Shown: positions 1 to 9,427 of the stretch, piece after piece
Layout: each line of letters starts with the position of its first letter
Position numbering within the stretch: position 1 is the first letter of the stretch
Assembly (NCBI GenBank): GCA_019192545.1
Contig: JAHCMI010000007.1
Coordinates: forward strand, 62,001 to 126,000
DNA: 64,000 nt
Reading direction: 5' to 3'
Source: Rivularia sp. MS3
GTDB taxonomy: Bacteria; Cyanobacteriota; Cyanobacteriia; Cyanobacteriales; Nostocaceae
The notes under the pieces: model-generated
Seen by the model: the letters and a program-made list of their open reading frames with translations, nothing else
Database searches by the model: none
Told to the model about the DNA's origin: nothing
Made by a program: the position numbers and the translations under genes

Positions 1-1179
1 TATCAAACCTAGAAATATAGCGTCTTGTTCTCGATAACTCATAAATGGAACTGGACCGATAAAATAGGGTGTACATCCCAAATCAACAAAATTATTCCGC
101 ATACACACCCGAAAGAACAAACCTTGAGACATCATTCCATCTACTTCCGATACATCCCAAACCGCGACCTTAAAAGCATCACCAAATAAATGTCTTCCTG
201 TAGGCTCTTTCCCATTGTTTACCGAACCAAGGATTCCCCTACCACCTTTAACTAACTGATATTTACCGCTAACCCAAGCTTTCCCTTTGACTGACTTAGA
301 ACCAGATACCTCTACATGAGCACAATCTTTTCTACAAGGTACGGCGAAACCTTCTTGTTTACTTCCTGAAATAGTCTTTTGTCGTAACTGCTCATCAGTT
401 CCAAAAGCAACATCAACTATTCCGACTTCCCCACCTATAGTGTTAATGGGATTGGGGAATTGGGAGAAAGGAACCGAATCTAATCCTGGAACAGAATCGA
501 TATAAGCTCCTTGCCATTTTTCAAATTCTTCAATTGGTGTTGTAGATAGTCCAGGAATGGAATCGACATTGTAGTAAGTTAAATCAACCTTAGAAAAACT
601 AAGTTTACCCAGGTGAGGAGATTTTTCGAGTAAATTACCAATCCTTTTATTTCCATCAACTGAGCCAGATAAATTCTGAGAAAGTAAATATTCTACAGGC
701 TTGACTTCACTAATAGGGATATTTTTTAACTCAGGAATTGCAGAAACTAAACTACCTAAAGTTTGTAATTTCATAATACTAAATTCTTCTAAACTAATCC
801 TATTTGGATGTGAATTTGTAATTTGAGAAATATCAGCCAGCGAAAAATTTTGCAACTCAAAAGAGTCTTGAAAATCGCCTAACATCATAAATTCTGAAAC
901 GTTTTGTCCTTTCTCCCAACTGCGATTTGGATTGTAACCTAACTTTTCTTGAACACCTGGAGGTGCTTGAAACGAACCATCTATATTGATAGAAGGCATT
1001 GTAGAAAAAGTAATTTGACTCCAATCTGGGATACGAGTATTCTGCCAATTAACTGTTTGGATTCTATTTCGATTATTGGATATATCTTGAGCTTGTGACG
1101 AGACAATGATTGAACTAGAAATTATTATTGATAAACCGATACCAGAGAATAAACTATTTTTTTTATTTAATGGTTTCAT
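1..1179 (-). CDS. Partial secreted protein at the end of the type IV secretion operon, family not recognised
   Basis: The minus-strand frame is open from an ATG at 1179 to the window edge, 393 codons, so the C-terminus is missing. The N-terminus is a lysine-containing segment followed by a hydrophobic stretch ending near SSQAQD (residues ~15-33), which fits a Sec signal peptide. The rest is a soluble-looking protein with several Ser/Gly and 'SVPGL/SIPGL' motifs and Cys residues near codons 277-281 and 346-360. Its start overlaps the last 17 bases of the VirB9-like gene, so it is probably translated as part of the same operon. I do not recognise the family. Position suggests an exported component of the transfer apparatus, for example an adhesin or envelope factor, but that is only inference. 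Confidence 0.75.
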   Translation of the reverse strand, partial: MKPLNKKNSLFSGIGLSIIISSSIIVSSQAQDISNNRNRIQTVNWQNTRIPDWSQITFSTMPSINIDGSFQAPPGVQEKLGYNPNRSWEKGQNVSEFMMLGDFQDSFELQNFSLADISQITNSHPNRISLEEFSIMKLQTLGSLVSAIPELKNIPISEVKPVEYLLSQNLSGSVDGNKRIGNLLEKSPHLGKLSFSKVDLTYYNVDSIPGLSTTPIEEFEKWQGAYIDSVPGLDSVPFSQFPNPINTIGGEVGIVDVAFGTDEQLRQKTISGSKQEGFAVPCRKDCAHVEVSGSKSVKGKAWVSGKYQLVKGGRGILGSVNNGKEPTGRHLFGDAFKVAVWDVSEVDGMMSQGLFFRVCMRNNFVDLGCTPYFIGPVPFMSYREQDAIFLGLI

Positions 1180-1912
1180 AACTTTTATTTCCTAATTCTA
1201 TTAAGCGGTTGACTAACTGTAAAGAGATTCCATTTTTACGAGCAGCCATATTTATTTGTTCTCCTGCTCTAATCGAAACTAAAAAGTTTCTAACTCTCGG
1301 AATTAAAGGAGATTTTAACGAAATTAAACGCTGCTGTTGTGCAACAATAAATCCTCTATTTATTAACTGTAAATTTATAGTATCTGTAGTGTTTCCAAGT
1401 CTATTGATATTAAACTCTTCATTATCATTTGTAATCTCAATTGTGTGAACTTTAGGTGTTACATCCGCCATTGCTACTCGAAAAACGTAAACCCTTCGCT
1501 TTGTACTACCTTTGGTTACTACTGTCAATAAACTTGTGGTGGTAGAAGGTAATTGTTTAAAATCCAAGGGTTTAATTCTTCGTAAATGCAATACAGTTGC
1601 ACCAGTATCTTCTTCACATTCTTTTCCCAATCCAGATAAACAACCATCTACATCTAAAGAAGCAATACCAGGATTATCCAACCATACTTTTTCTATTGTT
1701 TCACCAGTAGGGATAAATGAAACATTAACTCCATATCCAGAGGATAATTTAATCAACGGTATTGCGCTTTTACTATTTCCAGTTGCTACAAAACTGCTTA
1801 TTCGCTCTTTCCTAAAATTGATTTCACCAGCTATTACTTTCATTGAAATATTAGTAAAGCTAATTAAGATGAATATAGAAATTACCGCAGCTTTTTTCAT
1901 GATAATTCTCAT
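1163..1912 (-). CDS. VirB9/TraK-like outer-membrane core component of a type IV secretion system
   Basis: A 249-residue protein with an N-terminal signal peptide (residues ~5-28, ending near VIAGE). Residues ~55-150 contain a beta-rich segment with a GYGVNVSF start, a 'TGETIEKVWLDNPG' stretch and a later 'SLLTVVTKGS..RRVYVFRV' stretch. These resemble the N-terminal domain of VirB9/TraK proteins, which form the periplasmic and outer-membrane ring with VirB10. The start at 1912 overlaps the stop of the VirB10-like gene (TGATG), and a second Met at codon 5 is an alternative. The neighbours VirB10- and VirB8-like support the call. Assignment rests on motif resemblance and gene order; no profile search was possible. 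Confidence 0.65.
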   Translation of the reverse strand: MRIIMKKAAVISIFILISFTNISMKVIAGEINFRKERISSFVATGNSKSAIPLIKLSSGYGVNVSFIPTGETIEKVWLDNPGIASLDVDGCLSGLGKECEEDTGATVLHLRRIKPLDFKQLPSTTTSLLTVVTKGSTKRRVYVFRVAMADVTPKVHTIEITNDNEEFNINRLGNTTDTINLQLINRGFIVAQQQRLISLKSPLIPRVRNFLVSIRAGEQINMAARKNGISLQLVNRLIELGNKSYETIK

Positions 1913-3747
1913 CAGTCACTAAATTGAAAAGATTGATTTACAAATATCTGCACCCGCGTATTGGCAGGAACATACCAAACCTTTTGCTGCTGTTTAATTT
2001 CCGATTTTTTTCGTTTATTCCGCTCTACTATTTGTTCGGTAAGTGGTTCAAATCCGCCTTCTAAAACAGCACCTAAAATATCAGAATCACTTCGTCTAAT
2101 CGAAGAAAAACTACTGTTACCACCAAAGCCACTTGAAGTAGAAAATTGTTCGGATTTGGGTTGATTAAGTACTTTACCAACTTTTGCAAGAGAACCAACG
2201 ACAAATGTTTCTGCATCCCGTGCGGCAATATCTTTACCTTTTGAACTTCGTTTTGATGCTATTAAAGGATTGCCCTTATTTCCACGAATACTAATTGATT
2301 GTTTGGGAAGAATATATTGCTTACCATTAATAATAATTTGTTGCGCTTGAAGTTGTACTAATCCAGAAGAGGGAATGCTATTTATAGTCGCTACAATTTG
2401 AGTATTTTTAGGTAAAGTAATCAAACCATTTCTATCTTTCAGCGATTCGGTAGTTTGAATTATAAAATTTTCTTGATGATTAAAGTTTGATTGTTTAGGA
2501 TTGGTATTCGAGGCTGAATTTTTATCCCACGTCAAAGGTGTAATTAATCTTCCAGTAATAGTAGAACCTATTTTTAATTGCTTTACGATTTGTTTTGGAA
2601 AAGGACAAGATTCATTATAGAAACACTCTGTATTTAGAATTTTAGCTTCTTCTCTATAAAGTGGTTCGGGGTAAGTGGTATTTTCGTAAGTTTGACTAAC
2701 CATTAAAGGCGTAGCTGATGGTATCGTCGTAGGTAAGATTGGCTTTTCATCTACTGCGGGTTTAACTTCTTCTTGACTTTTCTGTTCGTTTTTCTCTTCA
2801 GTAAAAGGTGTAATTTGTGCAGTACCATAACTTCCTAATTGATTAACAGCTAACCATTGCTGTTTGGGGTCAATTTCGGCTGGTTTTTCAGGTGTAGCTG
2901 GTGGAGGTGGTGGTGATATTCTTTTTACCGGAGAAGGTATTGGTGAGGGTAATGGTTCTTTTACGGTTGTACGTGGAGTAGGGGGTAGCGAAGGAGCTAT
3001 TTTATGTGAACGAGCAGGATAATTATTTTGCACTGTTCGACGAGGAATTGTTCTATAAACAGGTGGTCTACTGATAACTGGTGGTCTTGGCTCCGAAGCT
3101 ATGTTCTTCTGAGGAGTTTTTATATTATCTTCGTTCAATTTTTGCGGAGCTTGTGAATTATTTTTTGGAATAGGTGTTTTAGTATTTTCTGATTCTGAGG
3201 AGACAGATTTAATTTTCTCTCTTTGAGTTGATAACGCTAATTCGGCTTTTAATTTCCCATTCTCGTTTTCTATTGGTTTAGTATTTTCTTCAAAAATAAC
3301 TTTCGGTTTTTCAGTTTTGTTATCTGAAATCAGTTGTGCAGTTCTTGGCTTACCAGAAATAATACTATTTAAAAAAGTAGCTCCTGTACCAAAGACAACT
3401 AATAATATCAAACCCACTGCACCAAACTTAGCAAAAGGATTAGTTGCAAAAGTTGGTTGAGTTTTACCATCATGTGGGTCATCAAATAATTCATGAGTAT
3501 CAACTACGTTATTATTTGAATCGCCAACTTCTGTATCGTTTACAACTTGACTATTATTGCTTGTTGGCTCTTCTTCATCAATCGTTTCTATCTCAGTTTT
3601 AGAGACAGTATTATCTTTATTCTCAGAATTATCATAACCAAGTAATTTAGCTAAACTTTCCTCATCCCAATTAGTTGAAGATTCTTGTAAAGATTGTTGA
3701 TTATTTCCTTCAACAACATTTTCACTCGAATTTAAATTATCATTCAT
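1912..3747 (-). CDS. virB10: VirB10/TrbI-like type IV secretion protein
   Basis: A 611-residue protein. The first ~105 residues are acidic and Asn-rich (cytosolic). One hydrophobic segment at ~108-127 is the predicted membrane anchor. A long Pro-rich spacer follows (~200-300, with PPPPP runs). The C-terminal ~220 residues carry the TrbI/VirB10 beta-barrel pattern: 'GSTITGRLITPLTWD', 'LPKNTQIVATINSI', 'GKQYILPKQSISIRGNKG', and a final 'VPANTRVQIFVNQSF'. VirB10 spans inner and outer membranes and couples ATPase energy to channel opening. The gene overlaps the VirB8-like gene by 4 bp and the VirB9-like gene at its stop, which indicates tight translational coupling. Confidence 0.85.
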   Translation of the reverse strand: MNDNLNSSENVVEGNNQQSLQESSTNWDEESLAKLLGYDNSENKDNTVSKTEIETIDEEEPTSNNSQVVNDTEVGDSNNNVVDTHELFDDPHDGKTQPTFATNPFAKFGAVGLILLVVFGTGATFLNSIISGKPRTAQLISDNKTEKPKVIFEENTKPIENENGKLKAELALSTQREKIKSVSSESENTKTPIPKNNSQAPQKLNEDNIKTPQKNIASEPRPPVISRPPVYRTIPRRTVQNNYPARSHKIAPSLPPTPRTTVKEPLPSPIPSPVKRISPPPPPATPEKPAEIDPKQQWLAVNQLGSYGTAQITPFTEEKNEQKSQEEVKPAVDEKPILPTTIPSATPLMVSQTYENTTYPEPLYREEAKILNTECFYNESCPFPKQIVKQLKIGSTITGRLITPLTWDKNSASNTNPKQSNFNHQENFIIQTTESLKDRNGLITLPKNTQIVATINSIPSSGLVQLQAQQIIINGKQYILPKQSISIRGNKGNPLIASKRSSKGKDIAARDAETFVVGSLAKVGKVLNQPKSEQFSTSSGFGGNSSFSSIRRSDSDILGAVLEGGFEPLTEQIVERNKRKKSEIKQQQKVWYVPANTRVQIFVNQSFQFSD

Positions 3748-4538
3748 AAATTCTCCTGTGGTAAATCTCGTATTGCATAAATTTCTAAACCGCTAGAACG
3801 TACTTGATAAACTACTGCTTCTAACCCATCAACTTTGTTAGGAGATGAAGGAGCTTCTACTGCTCTAACAAATATTTCTTTATTAAAAGGAATTACTTCT
3901 CCTAACTTATTACTTTGTTCAAACATGGTAAGGTTAGCAACCATTCGTACTTTCCATTTACCTTCAGCTATTTTTACTGGTTGTTGAAAATATTGTGGAA
4001 CAAAAACTACTTGGGTTTTTCTTTTAAACACTCCCGAAGGTGTTATGTCAGCAAGCAGTTCTAAAAACTCTTTCCGAAAATCTGACGATAAAGCGTAGGA
4101 TGCTTGCCATGCTCCTTTCGTTACTTTACCTCTACTATTACTGATATCCCTAATATCTACACCACTGTCTGGTTTTGGTTCTACTGCATCTTCGACTGTT
4201 GTAGCTGGTAAATTTCCCGACCAATTCATCATTAAAGTCATTGTATCGGAAACAAAGCGTAGTACCACTTGAGGTGTTCGTTCTAAACTTCCTAATTGAG
4301 CAACTTTGATTGATTTTCCACTTTCTAATTGAACTAAACTTGGAGGTGCTTTTTTACTTAATTGGGAATAGGAACCGTATAACAAAAATAGGCTTATAAA
4401 AGCTAGAAGATGTAGTAAGAAAGTACCGACAGTAAATAATGCTAAAGTATCACTTCTAGAAAAACGAGTTGTAGTGCGATTTAAAAATTTTAAACGTCTG
4501 TCTTCTGTTTGAGAATTTAAGTTTTTATGAATTGTCAT
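3744..4538 (-). CDS. VirB8/TraE-like inner-membrane type IV secretion protein
   Basis: A 264-residue protein with one transmembrane helix near residues 30-54 (LALFTVGTFLLHLLAFISLF) after a short basic cytosolic tail, then a periplasmic domain. The layout, size and position directly before the VirB10-like gene match VirB8/TraE, an assembly factor of the inner-membrane complex. The sequence is divergent, with a segment 'FVSDTMTLMMNWSG' typical of the start of the TraE periplasmic domain. It starts at ATG 4538 and ends 4 bp inside the VirB10-like gene. The upstream gap to the VirB6-like gene is only 14 bp. Confidence 0.6.
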   Translation of the reverse strand: MTIHKNLNSQTEDRRLKFLNRTTTRFSRSDTLALFTVGTFLLHLLAFISLFLLYGSYSQLSKKAPPSLVQLESGKSIKVAQLGSLERTPQVVLRFVSDTMTLMMNWSGNLPATTVEDAVEPKPDSGVDIRDISNSRGKVTKGAWQASYALSSDFRKEFLELLADITPSGVFKRKTQVVFVPQYFQQPVKIAEGKWKVRMVANLTMFEQSNKLGEVIPFNKEIFVRAVEAPSSPNKVDGLEAVVYQVRSSGLEIYAIRDLPQENL

Positions 4539-4552
4539 ATATTGAATATTAT

Positions 4553-5599
4553 TTATGGTTTTTTCATGAATCCAGTTACAACCGAAGAAAGACCTAAACT
4601 AGCAATACTTGAAAAACTCCTTAAAACTGCCATACCTCCACCTACAGCTAATACAACCGATAAAATTGGAGCCAAAATACCAATTGCAAATGCAAAAATC
4701 ATTGGGTCATTATTATCGGCATTCATAACTAACGTAGCAACCAAACCAGAAATGATATTAAAACTAAGTTTTACCATTCCTACCGAGAAGAAGCCCGTCA
4801 ACCAAGCAAAAATAGCTTTATTTCCTACAGGTAATAATGAACCTCCGACAGCAAGAGGCCCTAGTAATGCTGTCAGTAACATAGAAACTTCTATAATCCA
4901 TTGGAAGGCAATACTAAAAGCTAATAACAATCCCCTTACTGTTAATTGAAAGATATTAGTGTTGAAAAAATCGTTGATACCTTCAAGAAAATTGGAATCT
5001 TTATTATCAATTTGAGATTCGATTTGTTGCGCTTGTTTCTGGGCATTTTGTAAGCATTCAGTTTGTTGAGTCGGGTCAGCTATGGCGTTACATTGAGTAA
5101 TTAACGTTCTTATTGCCTCTGATTTACCATTTTTAAGCATTACTCTTTGATAGGCTTCCTGTAGTTGGATAGAAGCAGATGTAGTTTCTAAAAGTGTTTG
5201 ATTTGTTTGATTGATAATTGCTCTAAGTCCAAGAGTCGCATCGGATAAAAGTTTGGCGTTATTAGTAAGTAAAACTATTACGACTAACGGCCAGATAATT
5301 TCTGAGAAAGCTTTGCTGTTGTCACCATCAACCATCTCTCTCGTCCACTGCACCATGAAAATCAGTAAAGTTCCGACAGCAAAGAAAATTCCGAGATTGG
5401 CGATCGCACCATACAATCCTCCATCAAGTACGTCATTCCACAGCTTATCCATCGACTGAGCAACAGCTTCACCTGCTGCAATTCCATCTTCTGTAATTGT
5501 GGAAGCTGCTTGACCGGGACTGGGATTATTAGCTTGAGCAAGGAAGAAGGCAGTGGGCAATCGGCAGTAGGCAGTCGGTATAGATAAAAAACCATACAT
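4553..5599 (-). CDS. VirB6/TrbL-like polytopic membrane protein, N-terminus altered by a repeat
   Basis: A 348-residue protein. Hydrophobic segments lie at ~65-85, ~98-115, ~218-250, ~262-285 and ~300-330, with a soluble Gln-rich loop around 130-200. This is the usual layout of VirB6/TrbL channel proteins of the inner membrane. The first ~20 residues (YCRLPTAFF) are encoded by a heptanucleotide array at 5549-5576, and the mature-looking sequence begins near 'AQANNPSPGQAAS'. The real start is uncertain: the array may have replaced or extended the original signal peptide. The gene sits between the VirB5-like and VirB8-like genes in the operon. Confidence 0.6.
   Translation of the reverse strand: MYGFLSIPTAYCRLPTAFFLAQANNPSPGQAASTITEDGIAAGEAVAQSMDKLWNDVLDGGLYGAIANLGIFFAVGTLLIFMVQWTREMVDGDNSKAFSEIIWPLVVIVLLTNNAKLLSDATLGLRAIINQTNQTLLETTSASIQLQEAYQRVMLKNGKSEAIRTLITQCNAIADPTQQTECLQNAQKQAQQIESQIDNKDSNFLEGINDFFNTNIFQLTVRGLLLAFSIAFQWIIEVSMLLTALLGPLAVGGSLLPVGNKAIFAWLTGFFSVGMVKLSFNIISGLVATLVMNADNNDPMIFAFAIGILAPILSVVLAVGGGMAVLRSFSSIASLGLSSVVTGFMKKP
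5549..5576. repeat. Heptanucleotide array, 4 units (GGCAGTN family)
   Basis: Four 7-bp units GGCAGTG, GGCAATC, GGCAGTA, GGCAGTC in tandem. The array lies inside the predicted N-terminal coding sequence of the VirB6-like gene. Confidence 0.9.
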
Positions 5600-5649
5600 A
5601 TACTTTTCACCTCATTATTTTAAAAATATTCAACAGTAAATAATTCTTC

Positions 5650-5677
5650 GACTGCCGATTGCCCACTGCCGACTGCC
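5650..5677. repeat. Heptanucleotide array, 4 units (GNCTGCC orientation)
   Basis: Units GACTGCC, GATTGCC, CACTGCC, GACTGCC in tandem, lying between the VirB5-like stop and the VirB6-like start. It is the same family as the array at 5549-5576, in inverted orientation. Confidence 0.9.
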
Positions 5678-5678
5678 C

Positions 5679-6389
5679 TTAAAACAATCTCGCTTGTGAT
5701 GCTGTACGTAAATTACTAAACCCTTGTCCTACAATTTCTTTTTGACGTGCTTGGTTCTGACCATCTAAAGACCTTGAAATATTGGTCAAATTAAGATTCG
5801 CTAAATCTTGCGATTGCTTTGATTTAAGACCATCCGCCCGCATTGCTCCTAAAATCGCTGCGGTTGATGTATTTTGTTGAGCAATTCGCTTCATTACGTT
5901 CTGTGTAACTACTTCGTCTTGAGCAGCAGCTGAGTAAATTTGAACTCGTTCAATAGAATTTTGGGTTTTCTCCACTTCTTCGCTGGTCAAATTTTGACCA
6001 TTTTTACTTAACGTACTGTCTACGACAGCACGAGTAATTTGACGATCTAATTCATTTGTGACTTGCTCAACCGTATTAATGGCATTATCTGAGCTTGCAG
6101 CTATTCTTTCAACTTCTGTGCGAGCTTCTATAGCGTCCGGTAAACCCAATGCACCAAGCGTTTCATTAATAGCGGCTTCTATATCTTTCCCTAAAGACGA
6201 AGCTATAGGTTCTAACTTACTTTCAAGTACGGACTCAACATAGTTATCTATTGAATTTAACTCTTGTTTTAGTTGGTTAATAGTATTGAAAATAAATGGT
6301 ATTGATGAAGCGCTCGCGTGGCTTATTCCTAAGATAGAAATAACAATTGCTCCTCCTAATCCAAAAAATACTAGTTTTCTTTTTTTCAT
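5679..6389 (-). CDS. VirB5/TrbJ-like secreted coiled-coil protein of the transfer system
   Basis: A 236-residue protein with a clear signal peptide (MKKRKLVFFGLGGAIVISI.. to ASAS, ~26 residues). The rest is almost entirely helical and rich in Gln, Asn and Glu, for example 'VEQVTNELDRQITRAVV' and 'NLTNISRSLDGQNQARQKEI'. This is the pattern of TrbJ/VirB5 pilus-tip or conjugal-transfer proteins. It lies between the VirB4 ATPase and the VirB6-like gene, the same local order as in many Trb/VirB operons. The sequence itself is low in diagnostic residues, so the family assignment depends largely on context. Confidence 0.55.
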   Translation of the reverse strand: MKKRKLVFFGLGGAIVISILGISHASASSIPFIFNTINQLKQELNSIDNYVESVLESKLEPIASSLGKDIEAAINETLGALGLPDAIEARTEVERIAASSDNAINTVEQVTNELDRQITRAVVDSTLSKNGQNLTSEEVEKTQNSIERVQIYSAAAQDEVVTQNVMKRIAQQNTSTAAILGAMRADGLKSKQSQDLANLNLTNISRSLDGQNQARQKEIVGQGFSNLRTASQARLF

Positions 6390-6440
6390 AATTATTCTGG
6401 TTCTTAAGTACTTGTTATGCTATGTAGATAGTCGTTTTAG

Positions 6441-6468
6441 GGCAGTCGGCAGTCGGCAGTCGGCAGTA
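6441..6468. repeat. Heptanucleotide array, 4 units
   Basis: GGCAGTC three times and GGCAGTA once, just upstream of the VirB5-like gene. Confidence 0.9.
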
Positions 6469-6567
6469 GGGAAAAGACAAAGTTAAATTATCAAATTTGT
6501 TTTTACCGCCATTATATTTATGTGAGAAGGTAATCCTATGAAAAGATAATTGTGATTATTAATCATC

Positions 6568-9321
6568 TCACGTCTTATTATTCTTTCCGACTGCCGACTG
6601 CCTACTGCCTACTGCCTCAGTCAACTGTTTTGAGAATTTAGTCACAGCCACAAATTTATCTGAATATTTCTTCATCGCAGCAGTTCTGTACTCTTGTTCT
6701 ATGGGATTATTCGCTACTATTGCTAATAAATTAAATGGTGGATAATAACGGGTGCCCGTAAAAATCCCGTTATCATCTAATAACCATTGAGAATAAAATC
6801 CTTCCTTCTTAGGAAAAAAGCTTTCTGTCGCATTACAAGCAATTATCGATTGTGGATACTTCAAAATTGAAGTAAAACTGTCAACAGCATTGGGTTGAAT
6901 ACGTCCAATTAAACGAGTAGTTAAATTCTGAAATATCTTAGCTCCTGAAGGAGACTGAGCAATACTTTCCGGGTCTTGTGCGGATAAAATTACTCTTATT
7001 CCCGCTTTCGCTCCATTTGCACATAGCCTTCCAACTAGTGCTGCAATTGAGTCATACTCAAATAAGATAGGACTTTCATCAATAAAAAACACGCTTGCTT
7101 TCTCTGACAATGCTCGTCGTAATGCAGCGCTGTAAGCACTCAAACTTAAGATTGCAGCATCGTCATCGTTAGAAAGGTTACGTAATGCGAAAATTAATAA
7201 TCGCGCATCGCTACGAAAGGTAGAAGGTTGAGCTAAGGATTGTCCGACTCTTGATGAAAGCCAAAACCGCAAACGTAGTAAAATCGTTTCCAATGCGGCT
7301 TTGGTATCACTACTCATCGAATCTAATCGCAGTCGCTCGTGGGAACAATAACTTAAAAAGTCATGCAGGGTAGGCATTGTAGACCATTCGGGAGAACCAA
7401 AGCCATTAACATATGCAGCAGCATATCTATCACGTATCAAATCATCTTCAAAAAAAGCTTTCAATGCTAACGCTAGGATAGAACGCACGGTATCGGTTAG
7501 TGTTTGGGAGTTTGCACTATTAGAACCTCTACGACTACCCACAATCATTGTTAGTAAAGCAGTTGCCAGAAAATCTTTGTAATCAGAAAATCTTTCTTGC
7601 TGCAATTTTGGTGGAAGGGAACGTAGGTTGGGCAGTTCAAATAAATTACTGGATTCTTTACCTATGTCGAAGTAAGCTCCATCTTCACCCATAAATTTAG
7701 TGTAGTCAGTAAAGGTAGATGTTCCATCAGGTTTCGGGTAATCCATTGCAACTACAGGCATTCCATGCGCTAAAGCTTGGGTGATTATACCCGATGCCAT
7801 TACGCTCTTTCCGGCACGGGTTGTAGCAAATAATCCTAAATTTTTATGTTGAGTGTATAAGTTGAGAAATACTGGCGTTCCTCCAGCAGAAGCAATCAAT
7901 TCAAAACCGTTATCATCACCTTTTCTTGTCCTAACTAAGGGTATAAGTCCTGGAACTTCACTACTTAGGTAGATTAAGCGGCGATTGAAAGGAACTGTCA
8001 TCAAACGTTCCCAGGTTATAGGTAAAGTTTGCAGCCAAATCCTCCAAGGATATTCAGTTTCTCTCACCACCCATGCAGGACGGAGAAAACTTGATTGTAA
8101 GTAACGACAAGCCTCATCCAATTGTTCTCGAGTATCGCGATAAACCAAAAACACAACCGCAGTATGAATTGGGACGGCTCCTTCATATAGCTCTGACTGC
8201 GCGTCGATTGATTTTTTGATGTTGAGTAGAGATTTTACGTCTACCGAATTTTTCTGTTGAGCGATTGTAGCACTTGTATTGGACTGTTTTGTAAGACGCT
8301 GCATATTAGTTTTTACAAGCGTTTCATTCGCACGCATCAACTGACAATAAATTTCTGTGTCGTAAATTCTTTCTTTTGATAAAATCTCCCATAGATACTG
8401 CATTTGTCTTTCTTTATCAGTCCAACCACCGGGTTTTTCTACAAAGGTCAATGCTCCTATATACTTATCTTTTAGATGCACCCAACGTTTATCTGCTATG
8501 GGGACAGAAGAATCGGATTCCATTAAGAGAGATTTGGGGGCAATATCTGAATAAATTTTCTCGTGCAATCCGTCTTCGTTAAGAACTAAAAGCTGGGGAA
8601 TTTGACGTGGTGGTGTGTCGTTAAAGCGCTGCCATAAAATTTTCCAAAGTTCTTCTGCATCTAGGGGACGTACAGTTAAACCCATTTTGTTAGCAAGTAG
8701 CTGTTCCCAAAGTTGGAAACCATCAGTAAAAGAAGAATATAGCAAACGCTCAATACGGACAAACTGTAACTCGTTAATTTCGCCAGTGAATGATTTCCAT
8801 AAACGTTCTAATTTGGAAAGTCCTTTTTCTATGGCATCGCTTGCACCGTTGGTATCTTGTTCTATGGTGTAGGTGCAGTACAAACGTAATGTTTTAGGTT
8901 TACGGATGCCGATGTGTGTTAATTGTTGGACGCGAGAGCGTTCGCCCATTAAGAGGTATTGTAATTCCAGACTTGGAGCATTTTCACTTAAAGTTTTTAG
9001 CTGCTGCTGTCTTTGTGTATCATCGGTAAAAGAGCTTAGGTGAATTGTTAAACGTTCCCCTTGTGGTAAATCTTTCAACCCTGATTCGATAGCGTTGAAT
9101 ACTGGTGAGATTTGCTCTGTCCGTAATGTCGAATGAATACCCGCGCACTCGAAACCAAAATGAATCATAAAATTGTTAGCACCCTTTCTCAGAACATAGG
9201 CACCAACAGAGCGTCCTTGAAGATTTATCTGTAGCATCGATACTAAAGATAAAGCGTCTTCTAAGGGTGTTAAACGGACTTTCTCTATTCCGGTTTCAAC
9301 TAATTTTTTACCAATCTTCAT
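6568..9321 (-). CDS. virB4: VirB4/TraC-like conjugative transfer ATPase
   Basis: A 917-residue protein. The C-terminal half is a P-loop ATPase: a Walker A-type loop 'ATTRAGKS' at residues 499-506 and a Walker B strand 'VFFIDESP', followed by 'GIRVILSAQDPES', typical of VirB4/TraC proteins that energise pilus assembly and substrate transfer at the inner membrane. The first Gly of the canonical GxxxxGKS is Ala here. The N-terminal ~450 residues are divergent. The last ~15 residues (AVGSRQSAVGK) are encoded by a heptanucleotide array at 6589-6616, so the original stop was displaced. Another array lies directly upstream of the ATG at 9321, and no Shine-Dalgarno sequence is visible. Confidence 0.88.
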   Translation of the reverse strand: MKIGKKLVETGIEKVRLTPLEDALSLVSMLQINLQGRSVGAYVLRKGANNFMIHFGFECAGIHSTLRTEQISPVFNAIESGLKDLPQGERLTIHLSSFTDDTQRQQQLKTLSENAPSLELQYLLMGERSRVQQLTHIGIRKPKTLRLYCTYTIEQDTNGASDAIEKGLSKLERLWKSFTGEINELQFVRIERLLYSSFTDGFQLWEQLLANKMGLTVRPLDAEELWKILWQRFNDTPPRQIPQLLVLNEDGLHEKIYSDIAPKSLLMESDSSVPIADKRWVHLKDKYIGALTFVEKPGGWTDKERQMQYLWEILSKERIYDTEIYCQLMRANETLVKTNMQRLTKQSNTSATIAQQKNSVDVKSLLNIKKSIDAQSELYEGAVPIHTAVVFLVYRDTREQLDEACRYLQSSFLRPAWVVRETEYPWRIWLQTLPITWERLMTVPFNRRLIYLSSEVPGLIPLVRTRKGDDNGFELIASAGGTPVFLNLYTQHKNLGLFATTRAGKSVMASGIITQALAHGMPVVAMDYPKPDGTSTFTDYTKFMGEDGAYFDIGKESSNLFELPNLRSLPPKLQQERFSDYKDFLATALLTMIVGSRRGSNSANSQTLTDTVRSILALALKAFFEDDLIRDRYAAAYVNGFGSPEWSTMPTLHDFLSYCSHERLRLDSMSSDTKAALETILLRLRFWLSSRVGQSLAQPSTFRSDARLLIFALRNLSNDDDAAILSLSAYSAALRRALSEKASVFFIDESPILFEYDSIAALVGRLCANGAKAGIRVILSAQDPESIAQSPSGAKIFQNLTTRLIGRIQPNAVDSFTSILKYPQSIIACNATESFFPKKEGFYSQWLLDDNGIFTGTRYYPPFNLLAIVANNPIEQEYRTAAMKKYSDKFVAVTKFSKQLTEAVGSRQSAVGKNNKT
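6589..6616. repeat. Heptanucleotide array inside the 3' end of virB4
   Basis: GACTGCC, GACTGCC, TACTGCC, TACTGCC. It is read as the C-terminal tail AVGSRQSAVG of the ATPase. Confidence 0.9.
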
Positions 9322-9326
9322 AGGAG

Positions 9327-9347
9327 GGCAGTAGGCAGTGGGCAGTC
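9327..9347. repeat. Heptanucleotide array, 3 units, in front of virB4
   Basis: GGCAGTA, GGCAGTG, GGCAGTC. It occupies the position where the ribosome binding site of virB4 would be expected. Confidence 0.85.
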
Positions 9348-9427
9348 GGAAAAATAAAGTAGTAATTTTGTTTTAAAAGTGAGTAGTTCATAGGGGATAA
9401 TAGTGAAAAGAGTCAGGAAACATTACA

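Noticed and set aside
857-1048. A 63-residue minus-strand frame
   Set aside because: It lies in another frame of the partial 1-1179 gene, has no ribosome binding site and an Arg/Ser-rich composition typical of shadow frames.
5362-5610. An 82-residue frame over the start of the VirB6-like gene
   Set aside because: It overlaps the repeat and the VirB6-like gene in another frame. Its sequence is a shifted reading of the same region.
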